Notes: a model not told the origin generated them from the sequence alone. A stretch of DNA of 64,000 bases from Aquabacterium sp. (GCF_016195855.1 NZ_JACPYU010000014.1:84405-148404); one strand, 5' to 3'; counted from the first letter of the stretch, positions 26,806 through 36,474 are shown. Made by a program: numbers and translations.

Positions 26806-27756
26806 TTGACACCTACGGCCACCACCACAGATTTTGGTTCAGTGCGAATCGCCGTTTTGCTGCCTTGTTTTAACGAAGGCTTGTCCATTCGCAAGGTTGT
26901 CGCGCAATTTCGCGAGACGCTGCCAACGGCTAAAATCTACGTATTTGACAATTGTTCGACAGACAATACCTCGTCCGAGGCATTGGCCGCAGGGGCCGAG
27001 GTGCACAAGGAGCCGTGGCCGGGTAAGGGTAATGTGGTGCGTCGAATGTTCTCGGATGTCGATGCCGATGTGTATGTCATGGCAGATGGCGACGGGACAT
27101 ACGACCACACAGCCGCCCCCAAGATGATTCAGCGCTTGCTGGACGATCAGTTGGACATGGTTGTCGGTACGCGGATGGGTGTCTACGATAACGCGCACCG
27201 TGCCGGGCATGGCTTGGGTAATCGCCTGTTCAATGGCATGTACAGAAACTTGTTCGGCCCGCTTTTTACCGATATATTTTCGGGATACCGAATTTTCTCG
27301 AGGCGGTTCGTCAAGAGTTTCCCCGCTATTTCAAGTGGCTTCGAAACTGAAACCGAAATGTCGGTCCATGCCTGTCAGTTGCGCATGCGCATTGCAGAGA
27401 TCCAGACCCCATATGGAGCACGCCAGGAGGGGTCTGTCAGCAAGTTGAGAACTTTTCGGGATGCGTTTCGCATTCTCTTTACTTTCCTGATTCTGTTCAA
27501 AGAGATCAGGCCAGCCAGATTTTTCGGTGTGACAGCCATTGGTTTGTCGCTTGTGGCGATATTGTTGGCCCTGCCTTTGCTGATTACCTACTATCAGACA
27601 GGCCTGGTTCCCCGATACCCGACGGCCATCCTGGCGACGGGTTTGATGATCCTGGCGGGTATTTCAACCGTTTGCGGCCTTGTTCTGGATAGCGTGGCGC
27701 GAGGGCGCCTGGAGCAAAAGCGGATGTGGTACTTGAGCTCGGGAGCCTTGAAATGA
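26806..27756 (+). CDS. GT2 polyprenyl-phosphate glycosyltransferase (DPM1-like)
   Basis: 316 residues. GT-A domain with VLLPCFNEGLSIRKVV, FDNCSTDNTS (nucleotide binding), MADGDGTYD (metal motif) and FTDIFSGYRIFSRRFVKSFP, then two C-terminal membrane helices (about 240-262 and 275-298). It should load a sugar on undecaprenyl phosphate. The start is a TTG with a good GGAG site six to seven bases upstream; the nearby ATG is in another frame and stops at once. It overlaps the next gene (ATGA), its GT-C partner, making a second GT2/GT-C module in this window. Confidence 0.87.
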   Translation: MTPTATTTDFGSVRIAVLLPCFNEGLSIRKVVAQFRETLPTAKIYVFDNCSTDNTSSEALAAGAEVHKEPWPGKGNVVRRMFSDVDADVYVMADGDGTYDHTAAPKMIQRLLDDQLDMVVGTRMGVYDNAHRAGHGLGNRLFNGMYRNLFGPLFTDIFSGYRIFSRRFVKSFPAISSGFETETEMSVHACQLRMRIAEIQTPYGARQEGSVSKLRTFRDAFRILFTFLILFKEIRPARFFGVTAIGLSLVAILLALPLLITYYQTGLVPRYPTAILATGLMILAGISTVCGLVLDSVARGRLEQKRMWYLSSGALK

Positions 27757-29327
27757 GTGCGTCGGAGCGTGCGCCTGATGCTCGGGTGACTGATTCGCGA
27801 CCAGGCCTGGCCTGGTTGGCTGGTTTTGGTGTGCTACTGGCGATGGCCTGTTTCGGTGTGTTCGAGGCCTGGTCCTTGCGGTCCTCCCTGTGGGAGGACG
27901 AGCTCATCGCGATCACGCATGGCCTGCAACCTGCCTGGAGCTTGCCGATCGAGGTGCTTCGCAACGATATTCATCCCTTCTTGTATTTTTTGCTGCTCAA
28001 GGGGTGGACTGCGTTCAACAGAGGTTCTGATCAGTGGGCCTTGGCCAGCTCTATCGTCTGCTTGCTGTTCAGCACTTTTGTTTTGTACAAGACGGTGGCC
28101 AGGTATCACGGGACGACGGCCGCGCTTTGGAGCGTCGCGGTGCTGTGCTCGCTGCCCTATTTCCCGTGGGCCGCATCCAATTTGCGGATGTATGCGTTGA
28201 TGCCTGCCACAGCCTTGCTTTGTTGGGTTGCGAACAGATCCATGTTGGGCGAGGGTTCGTGGAAGTCTGCGGCGTTCATGTTGTTCGTGCAGTTGGCGCA
28301 TGCCTACACGCACGCCATCGGCTTCTTCTTTTGTGCCTTCATTGCCCTGGCGGCACTCATTGACGACTATCGCGCGACGCCGCGTCAAAATTTTCAACGC
28401 TGGTTGATCGTTCAGTTTGTTTTTGCCTTGGCCGTGTTGCCGGTTTTGGGGAACTCTCTGGTTCGCGGAACCGAGCGCTTGGCTGCGCCTGATCTGACTG
28501 GGATGCTGGCCTACCCAGTTCAGTTGATCTGGGCGTGGGATTGGCAACTGGCAGGCCCCCTCGCGTTCATTGCTGGTGCAGCGTATTGGGTGTTGGTGCT
28601 TTTGGGTGTCGCTCACGTGCGCTCCCGCATCTCCACCGCGGTCATGTGCATTGGCGTGCTCCTTGCCTGCATCACTTTTGGCATGCTGGGCAAACCCATG
28701 TTCAAGGCGCCTGTCTACATGGCCAATATCTTGCCCTTCATGGCGATGGGGGTGGGCGCAGGTGTTTCGCGTGCCACTTCTTTGGCTGTCAGGTTAGGCG
28801 TCGGTGCAATCGTCGTGGCAATGGCTTGCTGGTCGATGTGGTCCGCCCGGGTGCCTCATCTGGAGGAGAACTACAAGCCGGCAGCCTTGTACGTCAAGCA
28901 ACATGCGAAGCCTGGCGACGTGGTGGTTGTCCCCCATTACAGCGTTTTTTGGGGGGTGGCTCGCTATGCCGTTGCTCCTGAGTGGGGGGCTCCGCTGGAG
29001 GTCATGCCGCTGAACCCGAATGCGGCATGGGCCAGATTGTTGGCAAAGCTTGGTCCTGTCTGGACGCAGCGCCTGGGGCTTGTGCCCAAGACTGATTACC
29101 TGCTCTCCAACGGCGTTCGGTATGTGACGGGGGTGAACGCGACCGGGCACACCGAGCGACCCGTCAACGTGTGGATCATTGATCGCATGAACTACGACGA
29201 AACGGTCGAGTTGGCAACGCCAGTGAAGGTTCAGGAAGTGGTTCGTTTTGGCGTTGAGATGGCAGTGCTGCGCGCCACGCCTGATGCACAAGGGATCAAG
29301 CTCATCCCGAATCCCCTGGTGCCCTGA
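27753..29327 (+). CDS. GT-C family membrane glycosyltransferase
   Basis: 524 residues with about ten hydrophobic segments. The first periplasmic loop has SLWEDELIAITHG, the acidic motif of PMT_2-type enzymes, followed by NDIHPFLYFLLLKGW; SNLRMYALMPA and HAYTHAIGFFF resemble the mannosyl/glucosyltransferase families of this fold. A soluble C-terminal periplasmic domain starts near residue 375 (HLEENYKPAALYVKQHAKPGDVVVV). It would take the sugar loaded by the gene just upstream and add it to the polymer or repeat unit outside the membrane. The last plus-strand gene before a bidirectional terminator. Confidence 0.85.
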   Translation: MSASERAPDARVTDSRPGLAWLAGFGVLLAMACFGVFEAWSLRSSLWEDELIAITHGLQPAWSLPIEVLRNDIHPFLYFLLLKGWTAFNRGSDQWALASSIVCLLFSTFVLYKTVARYHGTTAALWSVAVLCSLPYFPWAASNLRMYALMPATALLCWVANRSMLGEGSWKSAAFMLFVQLAHAYTHAIGFFFCAFIALAALIDDYRATPRQNFQRWLIVQFVFALAVLPVLGNSLVRGTERLAAPDLTGMLAYPVQLIWAWDWQLAGPLAFIAGAAYWVLVLLGVAHVRSRISTAVMCIGVLLACITFGMLGKPMFKAPVYMANILPFMAMGVGAGVSRATSLAVRLGVGAIVVAMACWSMWSARVPHLEENYKPAALYVKQHAKPGDVVVVPHYSVFWGVARYAVAPEWGAPLEVMPLNPNAAWARLLAKLGPVWTQRLGLVPKTDYLLSNGVRYVTGVNATGHTERPVNVWIIDRMNYDETVELATPVKVQEVVRFGVEMAVLRATPDAQGIKLIPNPLVP

Positions 29328-29467
29328 GTCCTGCAAACAATCAGCGCACCAAGCCTGGCGGGGCGCCACAGAACGTGGCGCGCATTGCGCTTCTGGTTCT
29401 GGATGAACGCATTCCGGCCATCCTGCTGAAGTCGCGTCGTCTGCTTTGCGATGTGGCGTCAGCAAGA

Positions 29468-29503
29468 AAAAAGGCTGAACCCCTTTCGGAGTTCAGCCTT
29501 TTT
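29468..29503. terminator. Bidirectional terminator between convergent genes
   Basis: A 13-bp perfect stem AAAAAGGCTGAAC / GTTCAGCCTTTTT (29468-29480 / 29491-29503) with a 10-nt loop. T-runs exist on both strands. It separates the plus-strand GT-C gene from the minus-strand beta-helix gene. The 130 bp before it hold nothing else recognisable. Confidence 0.9.
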
Positions 29504-29544
29504 GTTGAGCTGAGCAAGTGGCGCTGTTCGCGCCTGGAACCTGA

Positions 29545-31285
29545 TCAGAACTCGATGGCGCCCATGTCTGCTGCCGTGCCGTTGACGGGGCGGGCGATCG
29601 GGCCGAAGGTTGGCTTCGAGAAGGTCGTGGCAGGTTGGTACAGCACCGGGTAGGCTGCCACGGCAGTCAGGTTGGCCTGAGCGGTGTTGACGATCGACGT
29701 GCCGCTCACCGGGGTGAAGGTGGATGAGCTCACAGGGCTGACGGTGCTGGTCACCACGTTGGCCTTGCCGGTCAGGATGCCGGGCACGGGGTGGTAAGGA
29801 TCATCCAGGCCCCAGGTCGAACGGATGAAGTTCTTGCCCAGGTTGATGGTGCCACCCGTTGTCCAGCCAGGAGCCACGTCGCTGGGCATACGCAGCCAGA
29901 TGTCCACGCCGGCGGCGCTGGTGATCGGAGGCTTCGCTGCCCATGTGGTCACCACCGTAGTGGATGGGAGAGCCCGTATCGCCGTTCTTGACAATGACGT
30001 TGCCGTACACATAGGTCGGGGCGTATTGCGAGAAGGTGGCTGCGGTGGCAGACCAGTCTTCCGGCTCGACCAGATCCATGGAGTGAGCGCCTTCGGTGAT
30101 GTGGTTGTAGCGGATCACGGTGCCCAGCGAGCGGTCCTTGATGCCGATACCTTGAGAGGTGGGGACCAGGGGGCCAAGGCGGTTGAACTCGTAGGTGATG
30201 CGCAGGCTTTCCGCATAGATGTTATGCAGGAACATGTCGTTGGCGGCACCGTTGCTGTAGATGTAGTTGCCAGCGATGCGGATGTCCTGGGTGATGGTGG
30301 ACATGCCGGCGCCGACGTCAACAGAGCGGGTGTAAATGCCGTTGGTGCAATCATGGATCACGTTGTCGGCGATCGTGATGTTCGCGCCGCGCTCTACCCA
30401 GAGGCATGCGCCAAAACTGTCATAGGCTTGAACGCCACCCAGCGAGTTGGTGAAGGTGTAGCCAGGCTTGGCGTTACGCAACTCCAGGCCGTCGATCTGG
30501 ATGTAGGTGGGGTAGGCGGCAGACCAGCTTTGCGTGTTCAGGCGGTCCACCATGATGAGCGCACGCGTTTCCTGGATGTTGCCGGAGCTGGCGCCGGTGT
30601 AGGCCAGGCCCTTGCGAGCCACGGCGTTTTGACCATCGATGATGGGGCGTTCGCCATTGGTGCCCTTGACGCCGCAAACACGGACGGGGGCCGATGCAGT
30701 GCCATTGGCTGCCAGCAGGATGTGGCCGCGGTAAGGCGTGGCGCTGTAGAAGATGCGCACGGTGTCACCGGCCACCAGCTTCTCCCACGGGACGAGCGCA
30801 AGTGATGCGAGTTGCCCGGTGCCGGGGCCGACTTGATAGTCGGTGCCCTTGCCCGAGGGCTGGCAAGCGCCAACGACGCTGGCTGGTGCGGGAGCAGGGG
30901 CCGGTGCAGGAGCAGGGGCCGGTGCGGGAGCAGGGGCTGGCGCAGGAGCCGGGGCCGGTGCAGGAGCCGGGGCCGGGGCTGGCGCAGGAGCGGGGGCTGG
31001 CGCAGGAGCGGGGGCCGGTGCGGGAGCGGGGGCCGGTGCGGGAGCAGGGGCTGGTGCGGGAGCTGGTGCAGGAGCCGGGGCCGGTGCGGGACTCTGGGCA
31101 ATTGGCGTGCCGGAGGCAGTCAGGTTGCCGGAGGTTGTTGGGTCTGTCGACGATGAACCGTCGCCGCCACCGCAGCCAGTGATGGCAGCGCTGACGCTGA
31201 TCACAGCGATGCAGCTGTTAAGAAAGCTCAGGCGTTGGCCAAGCTGGAGGTGTTCGACAGCGGTAATAGCGGACGTCAGTTTCAA
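29545..31285 (-). pseudogene. Ala-Pro-repeat lipoprotein with right-handed beta-helix, frameshifted
   Basis: Reads as one gene split by a frameshift. The first frame (31285 down to about 29930) gives a signal peptide with lipobox ITGC (Cys38), a run of about 35 Ala-Pro pairs (about residues 66-135) and a beta-helix domain (TVRIFYSATPYRGHILL, PIIDGQNAV, GLELRNAKPGY, ANITIADNVIHDCTNGIYT, VIRYNHITEG, YVYGNVIVKNG) up to HYGGDHMGSEA; it then decays into Arg-rich nonsense. The natural end (DIWLRMPSDVAPGW ... GTAADMGAIEF) continues in another frame to 29545. Shift is near 29925-29950. Family members act as lyases or surface-glycan-binding proteins. Start is a TTG with AGAGG seven bases upstream. Whether the shift is real or a sequencing error cannot be told. 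Confidence 0.75.
30881..31094 (-). repeat. Ala-Pro codon repeat tract
   Basis: About 210 bp of imperfect 12-bp units (of GGGGCCGGTGCAGGAGC type on the plus strand) that code for about 35 Ala-Pro pairs on the minus strand. Such tracts form stiff linkers across periplasm or peptidoglycan. The repeats differ by third-base changes (GCT/GCC/GCA, CCC/CCG), so the tract is under protein-level selection or has aged. Confidence 0.9.
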
Positions 31286-31892
31286 GATAAGCCTCTGTGG
31301 TCAGGTCGCGTTGAGCAGATGGGTGAAGCGTATTCAATAAATCGCTCGTTTCAGCGCTGCATTTGTATGAAGACGTTTCAATGGCGCGTCTGGCAAATGA
31401 AGTAATTGACGGGGAATCTCGGTGCAATAAAACTCATGGCGGTGATGGGGGGCATGCAGCGCGCAAAATTTTTCACGAACCCCCGGTTCGGGGTTTGACT
31501 TTTTTTGCGATATGGGATGGGCATTCGCGCTCTGCTGCCTGCGCGCCAGGATGCAACTTGATTCAATTCAGACGGGGTCCAGTCGCCTCGCCCCGGGGTG
31601 CTCGTTCGGGAGGGGGGCTACACAGTTGTTTGAGGCATCAAGCCGTGTGCGGTCAAGATGCTGCATGTTGTTGGCGTGTGGGGCTTGCATTGGGCTGGAC
31701 GATACGGGTGAATTTGTATTTCAAGTCAAATGTTCGATGCGTATTATGGATTTGAATATGGGTGGTATTTTTTCTGACCGCGTACTGTTTCTGGTGTAGT
31801 TGGTTGTTGCGGCGGAGCTTGTTGGCTGCAGCCTGCGCATCTTTTGCACTCCCCCGGGTTGGGGCTGTGTGTGGCTGTGGCCGAGCGTTAAA
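31286..31892. other. 606-bp divergent intergenic region
   Basis: Lies between the beta-helix gene (minus) and the dehydrogenase gene (plus), and is AT-richer than its surroundings. A CGAACC/GGTTCG hairpin (31476-31481 / 31485-31490) with a T7 run at 31500-31506 might end a short plus-strand transcript. No coding sequence is convincing on either strand, and no sigma-54 -24/-12 pair was found on searching by eye. Confidence 0.5.
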
Positions 31893-33002
31893 ATGGTTTC
31901 CAAATCGGTGTTTGAAATCAATGGGAGGCGCGTGCTGAAGGTTGCAATTATTGGCTGCGGCAAGATCGCTGACGGCCACGTTGAGCAGATACGAGCCATC
32001 GGGCGCGGCGAGGTGGTCGCTGTTTGCGACCGAGAGCCCTTGATGGTTGAGCAATTGGCCGTTCGCATGGGTATTCCGGGGCGTTTTGTCGATGCCCAGG
32101 AAATGCTGCGCGTTTGCCAGCCAGATGTCGTTCACATCGCGACCCCTCCCGAGTCGCATGTGGCGCTGGCGTGTATGGCCTTGAATGCCGGTTGCCATGT
32201 TTTTGTCGAAAAACCTTTTGCCCTGACCGCTGAAGACGCTCGGGTGATTCTCGATTTGGCCAATCGTCTTGGTAAAAAGGTCAGTGTCAATTACCTCTAC
32301 AACTTCGAGCCTCCTGGGCTTGAGCTGGAGGGCATCCTGGCGAACAAGGGGTTGGGTGATGTTGTTCACCTTGACACCTTGTATGGGTACAACTTGAACG
32401 GCGACTATGGGCTGGCTGTGATGTCTGACCCCGGGCATTGGGTGCATCGCTTGCCGGGCAAGCTCTTTCACAATGTACTGGACCACGTGCTGGCGAAGGT
32501 GGTGGCGCACATTGGCGATGATGTTGATGTGAGGGTGATGGCGTTCCGTCGCCGGCCTGCTTCTGGCAACCAGGTGCTGGACGCCCTGTCTGACGAATTG
32601 CGCTTTATTTTGCGAAGTGGCGGCACCACCGTGACAGGCTTGATCAGTGCGCATGGGCGCCCTGTTGCGCATGCTTTGCGCGTGGTCGGCACAAAAGACA
32701 CGGTCGAGCTGGATTACACCGCCCGAACTCTGGTGAGAGCCGCGAACTGGGCGCAGCCAAGCGCGCTGGGGCGCCTGTTCCCGGCGTTCGTTCAGGCTCG
32801 GGCGTTCTGGCGCAATGGCTGGCGCAATGTCGGGCTGTTTCGGCGCCACGAATATCACTATTTCCAGTGCATGCGTGTCTTGCTGGACAGGTTTTACGAT
32901 GCCGTGGAAAAAAATGGCCCCGACCCGATCCCGCCGGATCACATTTTGTGCGTGTGTCATGTGATTGACCGTTTGGTTGAAGGTATGGAGGCTCGGTCGT
33001 GA
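31893..33002 (+). CDS. Gfo/Idh/MocA family oxidoreductase
   Basis: About 369 residues. NAD(P)-binding Rossmann motif VAIIGCGKIADGHVEQIRA near the N-terminus, then VFVEKPFALTAEDA (the EKP motif of the family, whose Lys is catalytic) and a C-terminal alpha/beta domain. Members oxidise or reduce sugars and nucleotide sugars; in a polysaccharide locus an activated-sugar dehydrogenase is likely. The start is uncertain: ATG at 31893, or a GTG at 31932 close behind GGGAGG, would both keep the Rossmann motif. The stop overlaps the next gene (GTGA). Confidence 0.85.
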   Translation: MVSKSVFEINGRRVLKVAIIGCGKIADGHVEQIRAIGRGEVVAVCDREPLMVEQLAVRMGIPGRFVDAQEMLRVCQPDVVHIATPPESHVALACMALNAGCHVFVEKPFALTAEDARVILDLANRLGKKVSVNYLYNFEPPGLELEGILANKGLGDVVHLDTLYGYNLNGDYGLAVMSDPGHWVHRLPGKLFHNVLDHVLAKVVAHIGDDVDVRVMAFRRRPASGNQVLDALSDELRFILRSGGTTVTGLISAHGRPVAHALRVVGTKDTVELDYTARTLVRAANWAQPSALGRLFPAFVQARAFWRNGWRNVGLFRRHEYHYFQCMRVLLDRFYDAVEKNGPDPIPPDHILCVCHVIDRLVEGMEARS

Positions 33003-34009
33003 AGGTATTGGTAACCGGTGCGGGGGGCTTCCTGGGGCGTCGCATTGTCGACAGTTTGCTGAGCCAGGGGGTTGAGCACGTTCGTGTGCATGTTCGCCAG
33101 ACGCCGCCATCGGGCATGGTGGAGGCGCTTCGTGCCAAGTATCCGCAGGCCACCATCGAAGTGGCGCAGGCCAATCTCTTGTCCCGAGGGGCGCTGGAGC
33201 CCTTGGTGGCTGGTGTGGATTGCGTGGTGCATGCGGCGGCTGGCATGAAGGGCGCTGCAGCCGACATGTTTGCCAACACGGTGCTGACGTCGCGAAACCT
33301 GTTGGAGGCCGCGTGTGCCCAAGGGGTGCGGCGCATCGTGCTCATCAGCTCGTTCTCGGTTTATGAGGCCGCGTCACTCAAGCACGGGCAAACGTTGACC
33401 GAGGCGACACCCATCGAGCGTGTTGGAGTTGAGCGTGGGCCTTATGGTTACGCCAAGACGCGGCAGGAGCACATGTTCAACGAGTTCCAGCGCGAACATG
33501 GCTTTGAATCGGTGATCCTGCGGCCCGGCGTGATCTACGGTCCGGGCAGCGGCGCGTTCTCATCACGCGTGGGGATTCGCGCGATGGGCTTCTTCTTCTC
33601 GTTGGGGGGCGGTGCTTTGTTGCCCCTGACCTATGTCGACAACTGTGCTGATGCGGTTGCCAAGGCGGCCTTGAGTGCACCAGCTGGCAGCTCGTTCAGT
33701 GTGGTTGATGACGATTTGCCTACCTGTCGCGGCTACTTGAAGCGGTATCGCTGCGAGGTGGAGTCCATGCGCGTTGTGCCGGTGCCCTTCTGGGCGTTTC
33801 GCCTGGGGGCGAAGATGCTGGTGGCGTATCACAAGCGTTCGAAGGGGCAGTTGCCTGCGATTTTCACGCCTTATGTCGTTGACTCGATGTATCGCCCGCT
33901 GCGCTATAGCAATGCAGCCTTGAAGGCGATTGGCTGGGTTCAGCGTGTCAGCACGGAAGATGGCATCCGGCGCTCATTTCAGCATTGGCGCGAACAACTC
34001 AAGAAGTGA
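32999..34009 (+). CDS. NAD-dependent epimerase/dehydratase (extended SDR)
   Basis: 336 residues. N-terminal VLVTGAGGFLGRRIVDSLL (GXXGXXG), DCVVHAAAGMKG, ISSFSVYE and the catalytic pair in YGYAKTRQE (YXXXK), then VILRPGVIYGPGSG and a C-terminal substrate domain ending RRSFQHWREQL. The class includes nucleotide-sugar epimerases, reductases and dehydratases. It starts with GTG overlapping the previous stop, so it is coupled to the Gfo/Idh gene; the two probably make one sugar precursor. Converges on the GT4 gene with 7 nt between stops. Confidence 0.87.
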   Translation: MKVLVTGAGGFLGRRIVDSLLSQGVEHVRVHVRQTPPSGMVEALRAKYPQATIEVAQANLLSRGALEPLVAGVDCVVHAAAGMKGAAADMFANTVLTSRNLLEAACAQGVRRIVLISSFSVYEAASLKHGQTLTEATPIERVGVERGPYGYAKTRQEHMFNEFQREHGFESVILRPGVIYGPGSGAFSSRVGIRAMGFFFSLGGGALLPLTYVDNCADAVAKAALSAPAGSSFSVVDDDLPTCRGYLKRYRCEVESMRVVPVPFWAFRLGAKMLVAYHKRSKGQLPAIFTPYVVDSMYRPLRYSNAALKAIGWVQRVSTEDGIRRSFQHWREQLKK

Positions 34010-34016
34010 GTGTTGA

Positions 34017-35177
34017 TCAGCCTCTTGTGACTTTTGTGCAGACCTGAAGGGTTTCCCGCGCTACGTCGTCCCAGGTTCTCTGCATGGCCTGGGCGATGGC
34101 AGCGTGGTCCCATTGGGTGGCGAGTGCCTTTTCCAGTGCGCTCTGGAGTGCCTGCGCTTGCCTGGGGGGGATGAGGATGCCGTTGCGCTCGTTGAGGATT
34201 TCACGGGTGCCGCCCACGTCGGTGGCCACCACCGGTTTGCCACAGGCCAGACCTTCCACGACAACGTTGGGATAGCCTTCCGACCAGCTGGGCAGTGTCA
34301 GCACGTCTGATGCGCAGATCCACTCTGCCACCTGATCAGGCGGTTGCCCGCCAGGGATGCGCACGCGTTCTTGCAGGCCAGCTTGCGCAATCAAGTTGAG
34401 CAACTCGGTTTTCATGACGCCATCGCCAATCAGCGCCAGACTCAATTTGCTGTTCTTCAGTGCCATGGCCTTGAAGGCCTGGATCAGTTCGTGCATGCCT
34501 TTTGCCTCGACGAAGCGGCCCACGTAGATGATCATCTGTTCGTCAAGCGGGATGTTCAGGCGCTGCCGGATCGCTTGCTGGCTGCGCGGATGGAACACGC
34601 TGGTGTTGAATCCGTTGACGATGGTGTGGACGCGGTCGGGTGCCGCGCCAAAGTCGGTGATGGCGGTCTGGCGCATGGCCTCGCTGACAGTCAATAGTGC
34701 ATCTGCACCGGCAATCGTCCGACGTGTCATGAAGTTGTTGATGCCCGCACGTACGTGGATGTCCGAGCCAAGTGCGCCGACGACGCATGGCACGCCAAGC
34801 TTGCGCGCGGTTCTCAAGGCAGCGTAGCCGTCTGGGTAGACCCAGTAGGCCAGGATGACATCTGGCTTGAAGGCCGCTACCCGGGGTGTCAGGAGATGGC
34901 TGCTCACGTGCCCGTTGATGGCGCGTGAGATCACAGGAAAGACGGGATAGGTGAAGGTTTCCACATCAATGCCGTCGATGCGGTAGTCAGCCCCGACTTG
35001 GCCATCCAGGAAGCTGCGCGGCGCCACGAAGGGCAGTTTGGGGTACTGCGATTGCTGAAAAAACACCTTGACGGTGGCCAGCTTGGACAGGGACCGTGCT
35101 GTTTCGTGAATGTAGCGTCCGCGGGTCTGATCGTGTGGTACCGGGAGCATGGGGGTCACGAGCGCAATACGGGTCAT
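34017..35177 (-). CDS. GT4 family glycosyltransferase
   Basis: 386 residues, GT-B fold. N-terminal IALVTPMLPVPHDQTRGRYIHETARSL; C-terminal MIIYVGRFVEAKGMHELIQAF, SLALIGDGVMKTELLNLIAQAG, VRIPGGQPPDQVAEWICASDVLTLPSWSEGYPNVVVEGLACGKPVVAT with the EX7E donor motif. VLAYWVYPDGYAA and GALGSDIHVRAG resemble the early part of the WsaF/WcaL-like clade. It is the second gene of a minus-strand pair with the acyltransferase (30 nt gap). Substrate unknown. Confidence 0.9.
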   Translation of the reverse strand: MTRIALVTPMLPVPHDQTRGRYIHETARSLSKLATVKVFFQQSQYPKLPFVAPRSFLDGQVGADYRIDGIDVETFTYPVFPVISRAINGHVSSHLLTPRVAAFKPDVILAYWVYPDGYAALRTARKLGVPCVVGALGSDIHVRAGINNFMTRRTIAGADALLTVSEAMRQTAITDFGAAPDRVHTIVNGFNTSVFHPRSQQAIRQRLNIPLDEQMIIYVGRFVEAKGMHELIQAFKAMALKNSKLSLALIGDGVMKTELLNLIAQAGLQERVRIPGGQPPDQVAEWICASDVLTLPSWSEGYPNVVVEGLACGKPVVATDVGGTREILNERNGILIPPRQAQALQSALEKALATQWDHAAIAQAMQRTWDDVARETLQVCTKVTRG

Positions 35178-35207
35178 AGAGTCTTGGGGCGGTATGTGTT
35201 GAGGCGA

Positions 35208-36332
35208 TCAGGCTCTGTGGTTCAGCCACTGCCGGAGCGGCATTTCAAAGCGGGTGTAGGACAGGTGCGCGAGGACCGAAAGGATCGCCACGGCAGCAAG
35301 GAAGCCAAGCGCAAAGGACCCGGTAAAGGCTTCGATTCTCGTTCGCAGGCTGTACAGCAGCAATTGGTGGAAGAGGTAGATGCCATAAGAGGCCTGGCCC
35401 ATCTTGACCACCAGCGAGGCATTCATGCAGCGGGCCAGTACGCCCTCATTTCGCTTGGCCCGAATGATGACCAGGGGGATGAGGGCGGCGGCAGCCAGTG
35501 GCTCGATGATGTAGCCGAATGTGTAGCGGTAATGAAGGTTGCCATCCAGGGCGCCCGACCCAATCAGGACAAGTGCCGGCAGGATGGGGAGCCATGGGGC
35601 TTTTTGTTCGAGGTGTTCAATCCACTCTTTGGCTTGTGGGCGGCGCAAGCCCACGGCAAGCAGGCAGCCGATCAGCAGATGATCGGCGCGCGTTTCCAGT
35701 GCTCGATACAGGTATTCGTCGCTGGCCAGGCCGAGTTGGTACAAGGCTGCACGGTAAATCCATACGCAAAGCACGATCACGGCAATGCTTTTGTCCAGGC
35801 GATGGCCTGCACGCAGCATGAGCATCAGGGCAAAGGGCCATAAAAAGTAGAACTGCTCTTCAACGGCCAGTGACCAGCAGTGCGACAGAAAGTGCGTCTG
35901 GGCGCCGTGCAGCCCCTGGTAGTAGTTGAGCACGTACACCAGAGAGGTGCCCACGGCGCCCCATGGAATGGTCTTGTGCGTGAGATAGAGCGCAGCCATG
36001 CCCAGCAACACATAGGTGTAAAAAACGGGCATCAAGCGCGCGAAGCGCCGGCGGTAGAAGTCGCCAAGGTGAATGCGCCCCTGTTTTTCGATATCACCCA
36101 GCAGCATCCAGGTGATCAGAAATCCACTGAGCACAAAAAATATCTCGACGCCAATGGCGCCATTCATCACATTGGGTATGCCTTCAGGAATCACACCAGA
36201 GTGATCAGCCAGGACAAACAGCACGGCCAAGGCGCGCAGGAAGTCCAGTCCGGGTATGCGGCCTGTGCTGAGGGCTCTTGTCAACAAGCTTGCACCAGGC
36301 GACGCGGTGGTCACTGGCTGAGAGACGGTCAT
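35208..36332 (-). CDS. Acyltransferase family 3 membrane protein
   Basis: 374 residues, about ten membrane segments. N-terminal IPGLDFLRALAVLFVLADHSGVIPEG (the family R...H motif), VEIFFVLSGFLITWMLL and HCWSLAVEEQFYFLWPF are classic. Similar proteins acetylate O-antigens, EPS and Nod factors. It differs from the plus-strand acyltransferase at 20434 and lies with a GT4 gene. A CATACT hexamer sits five bases before the ATG on the minus strand, so the mRNA may be almost leaderless. Confidence 0.9.
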   Translation of the reverse strand: MTVSQPVTTASPGASLLTRALSTGRIPGLDFLRALAVLFVLADHSGVIPEGIPNVMNGAIGVEIFFVLSGFLITWMLLGDIEKQGRIHLGDFYRRRFARLMPVFYTYVLLGMAALYLTHKTIPWGAVGTSLVYVLNYYQGLHGAQTHFLSHCWSLAVEEQFYFLWPFALMLMLRAGHRLDKSIAVIVLCVWIYRAALYQLGLASDEYLYRALETRADHLLIGCLLAVGLRRPQAKEWIEHLEQKAPWLPILPALVLIGSGALDGNLHYRYTFGYIIEPLAAAALIPLVIIRAKRNEGVLARCMNASLVVKMGQASYGIYLFHQLLLYSLRTRIEAFTGSFALGFLAAVAILSVLAHLSYTRFEMPLRQWLNHRA

Positions 36333-36474
36333 GCTTTAGTATGTTCGTTGCCAGCAAAGCTGGAGACGATAGTGTCGACCGATAACGGCGTCAATCGCTC
36401 AGCCCAGGGGGCTGGGTGTTTGGATGAGTGGGCAACTTCAGTTGAAGTGAATATATGTTGATGGAGCGTTGTGC

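Noticed and set aside
30843..31340. Plus-strand frame of Gly-Ala repeats over the Ala-Pro tract
   Set aside because: It is the complement of the Ala-Pro codons of the minus-strand lipoprotein, which has a signal peptide, lipobox and a beta-helix; the Gly-Ala reading has no start site or context.
31470..31506. Hairpin plus T-run at 31476-31506 as the end of a hidden small RNA gene
   Set aside because: No promoter or conserved pairing was found upstream on the plus strand; left as a note in the intergenic entry.
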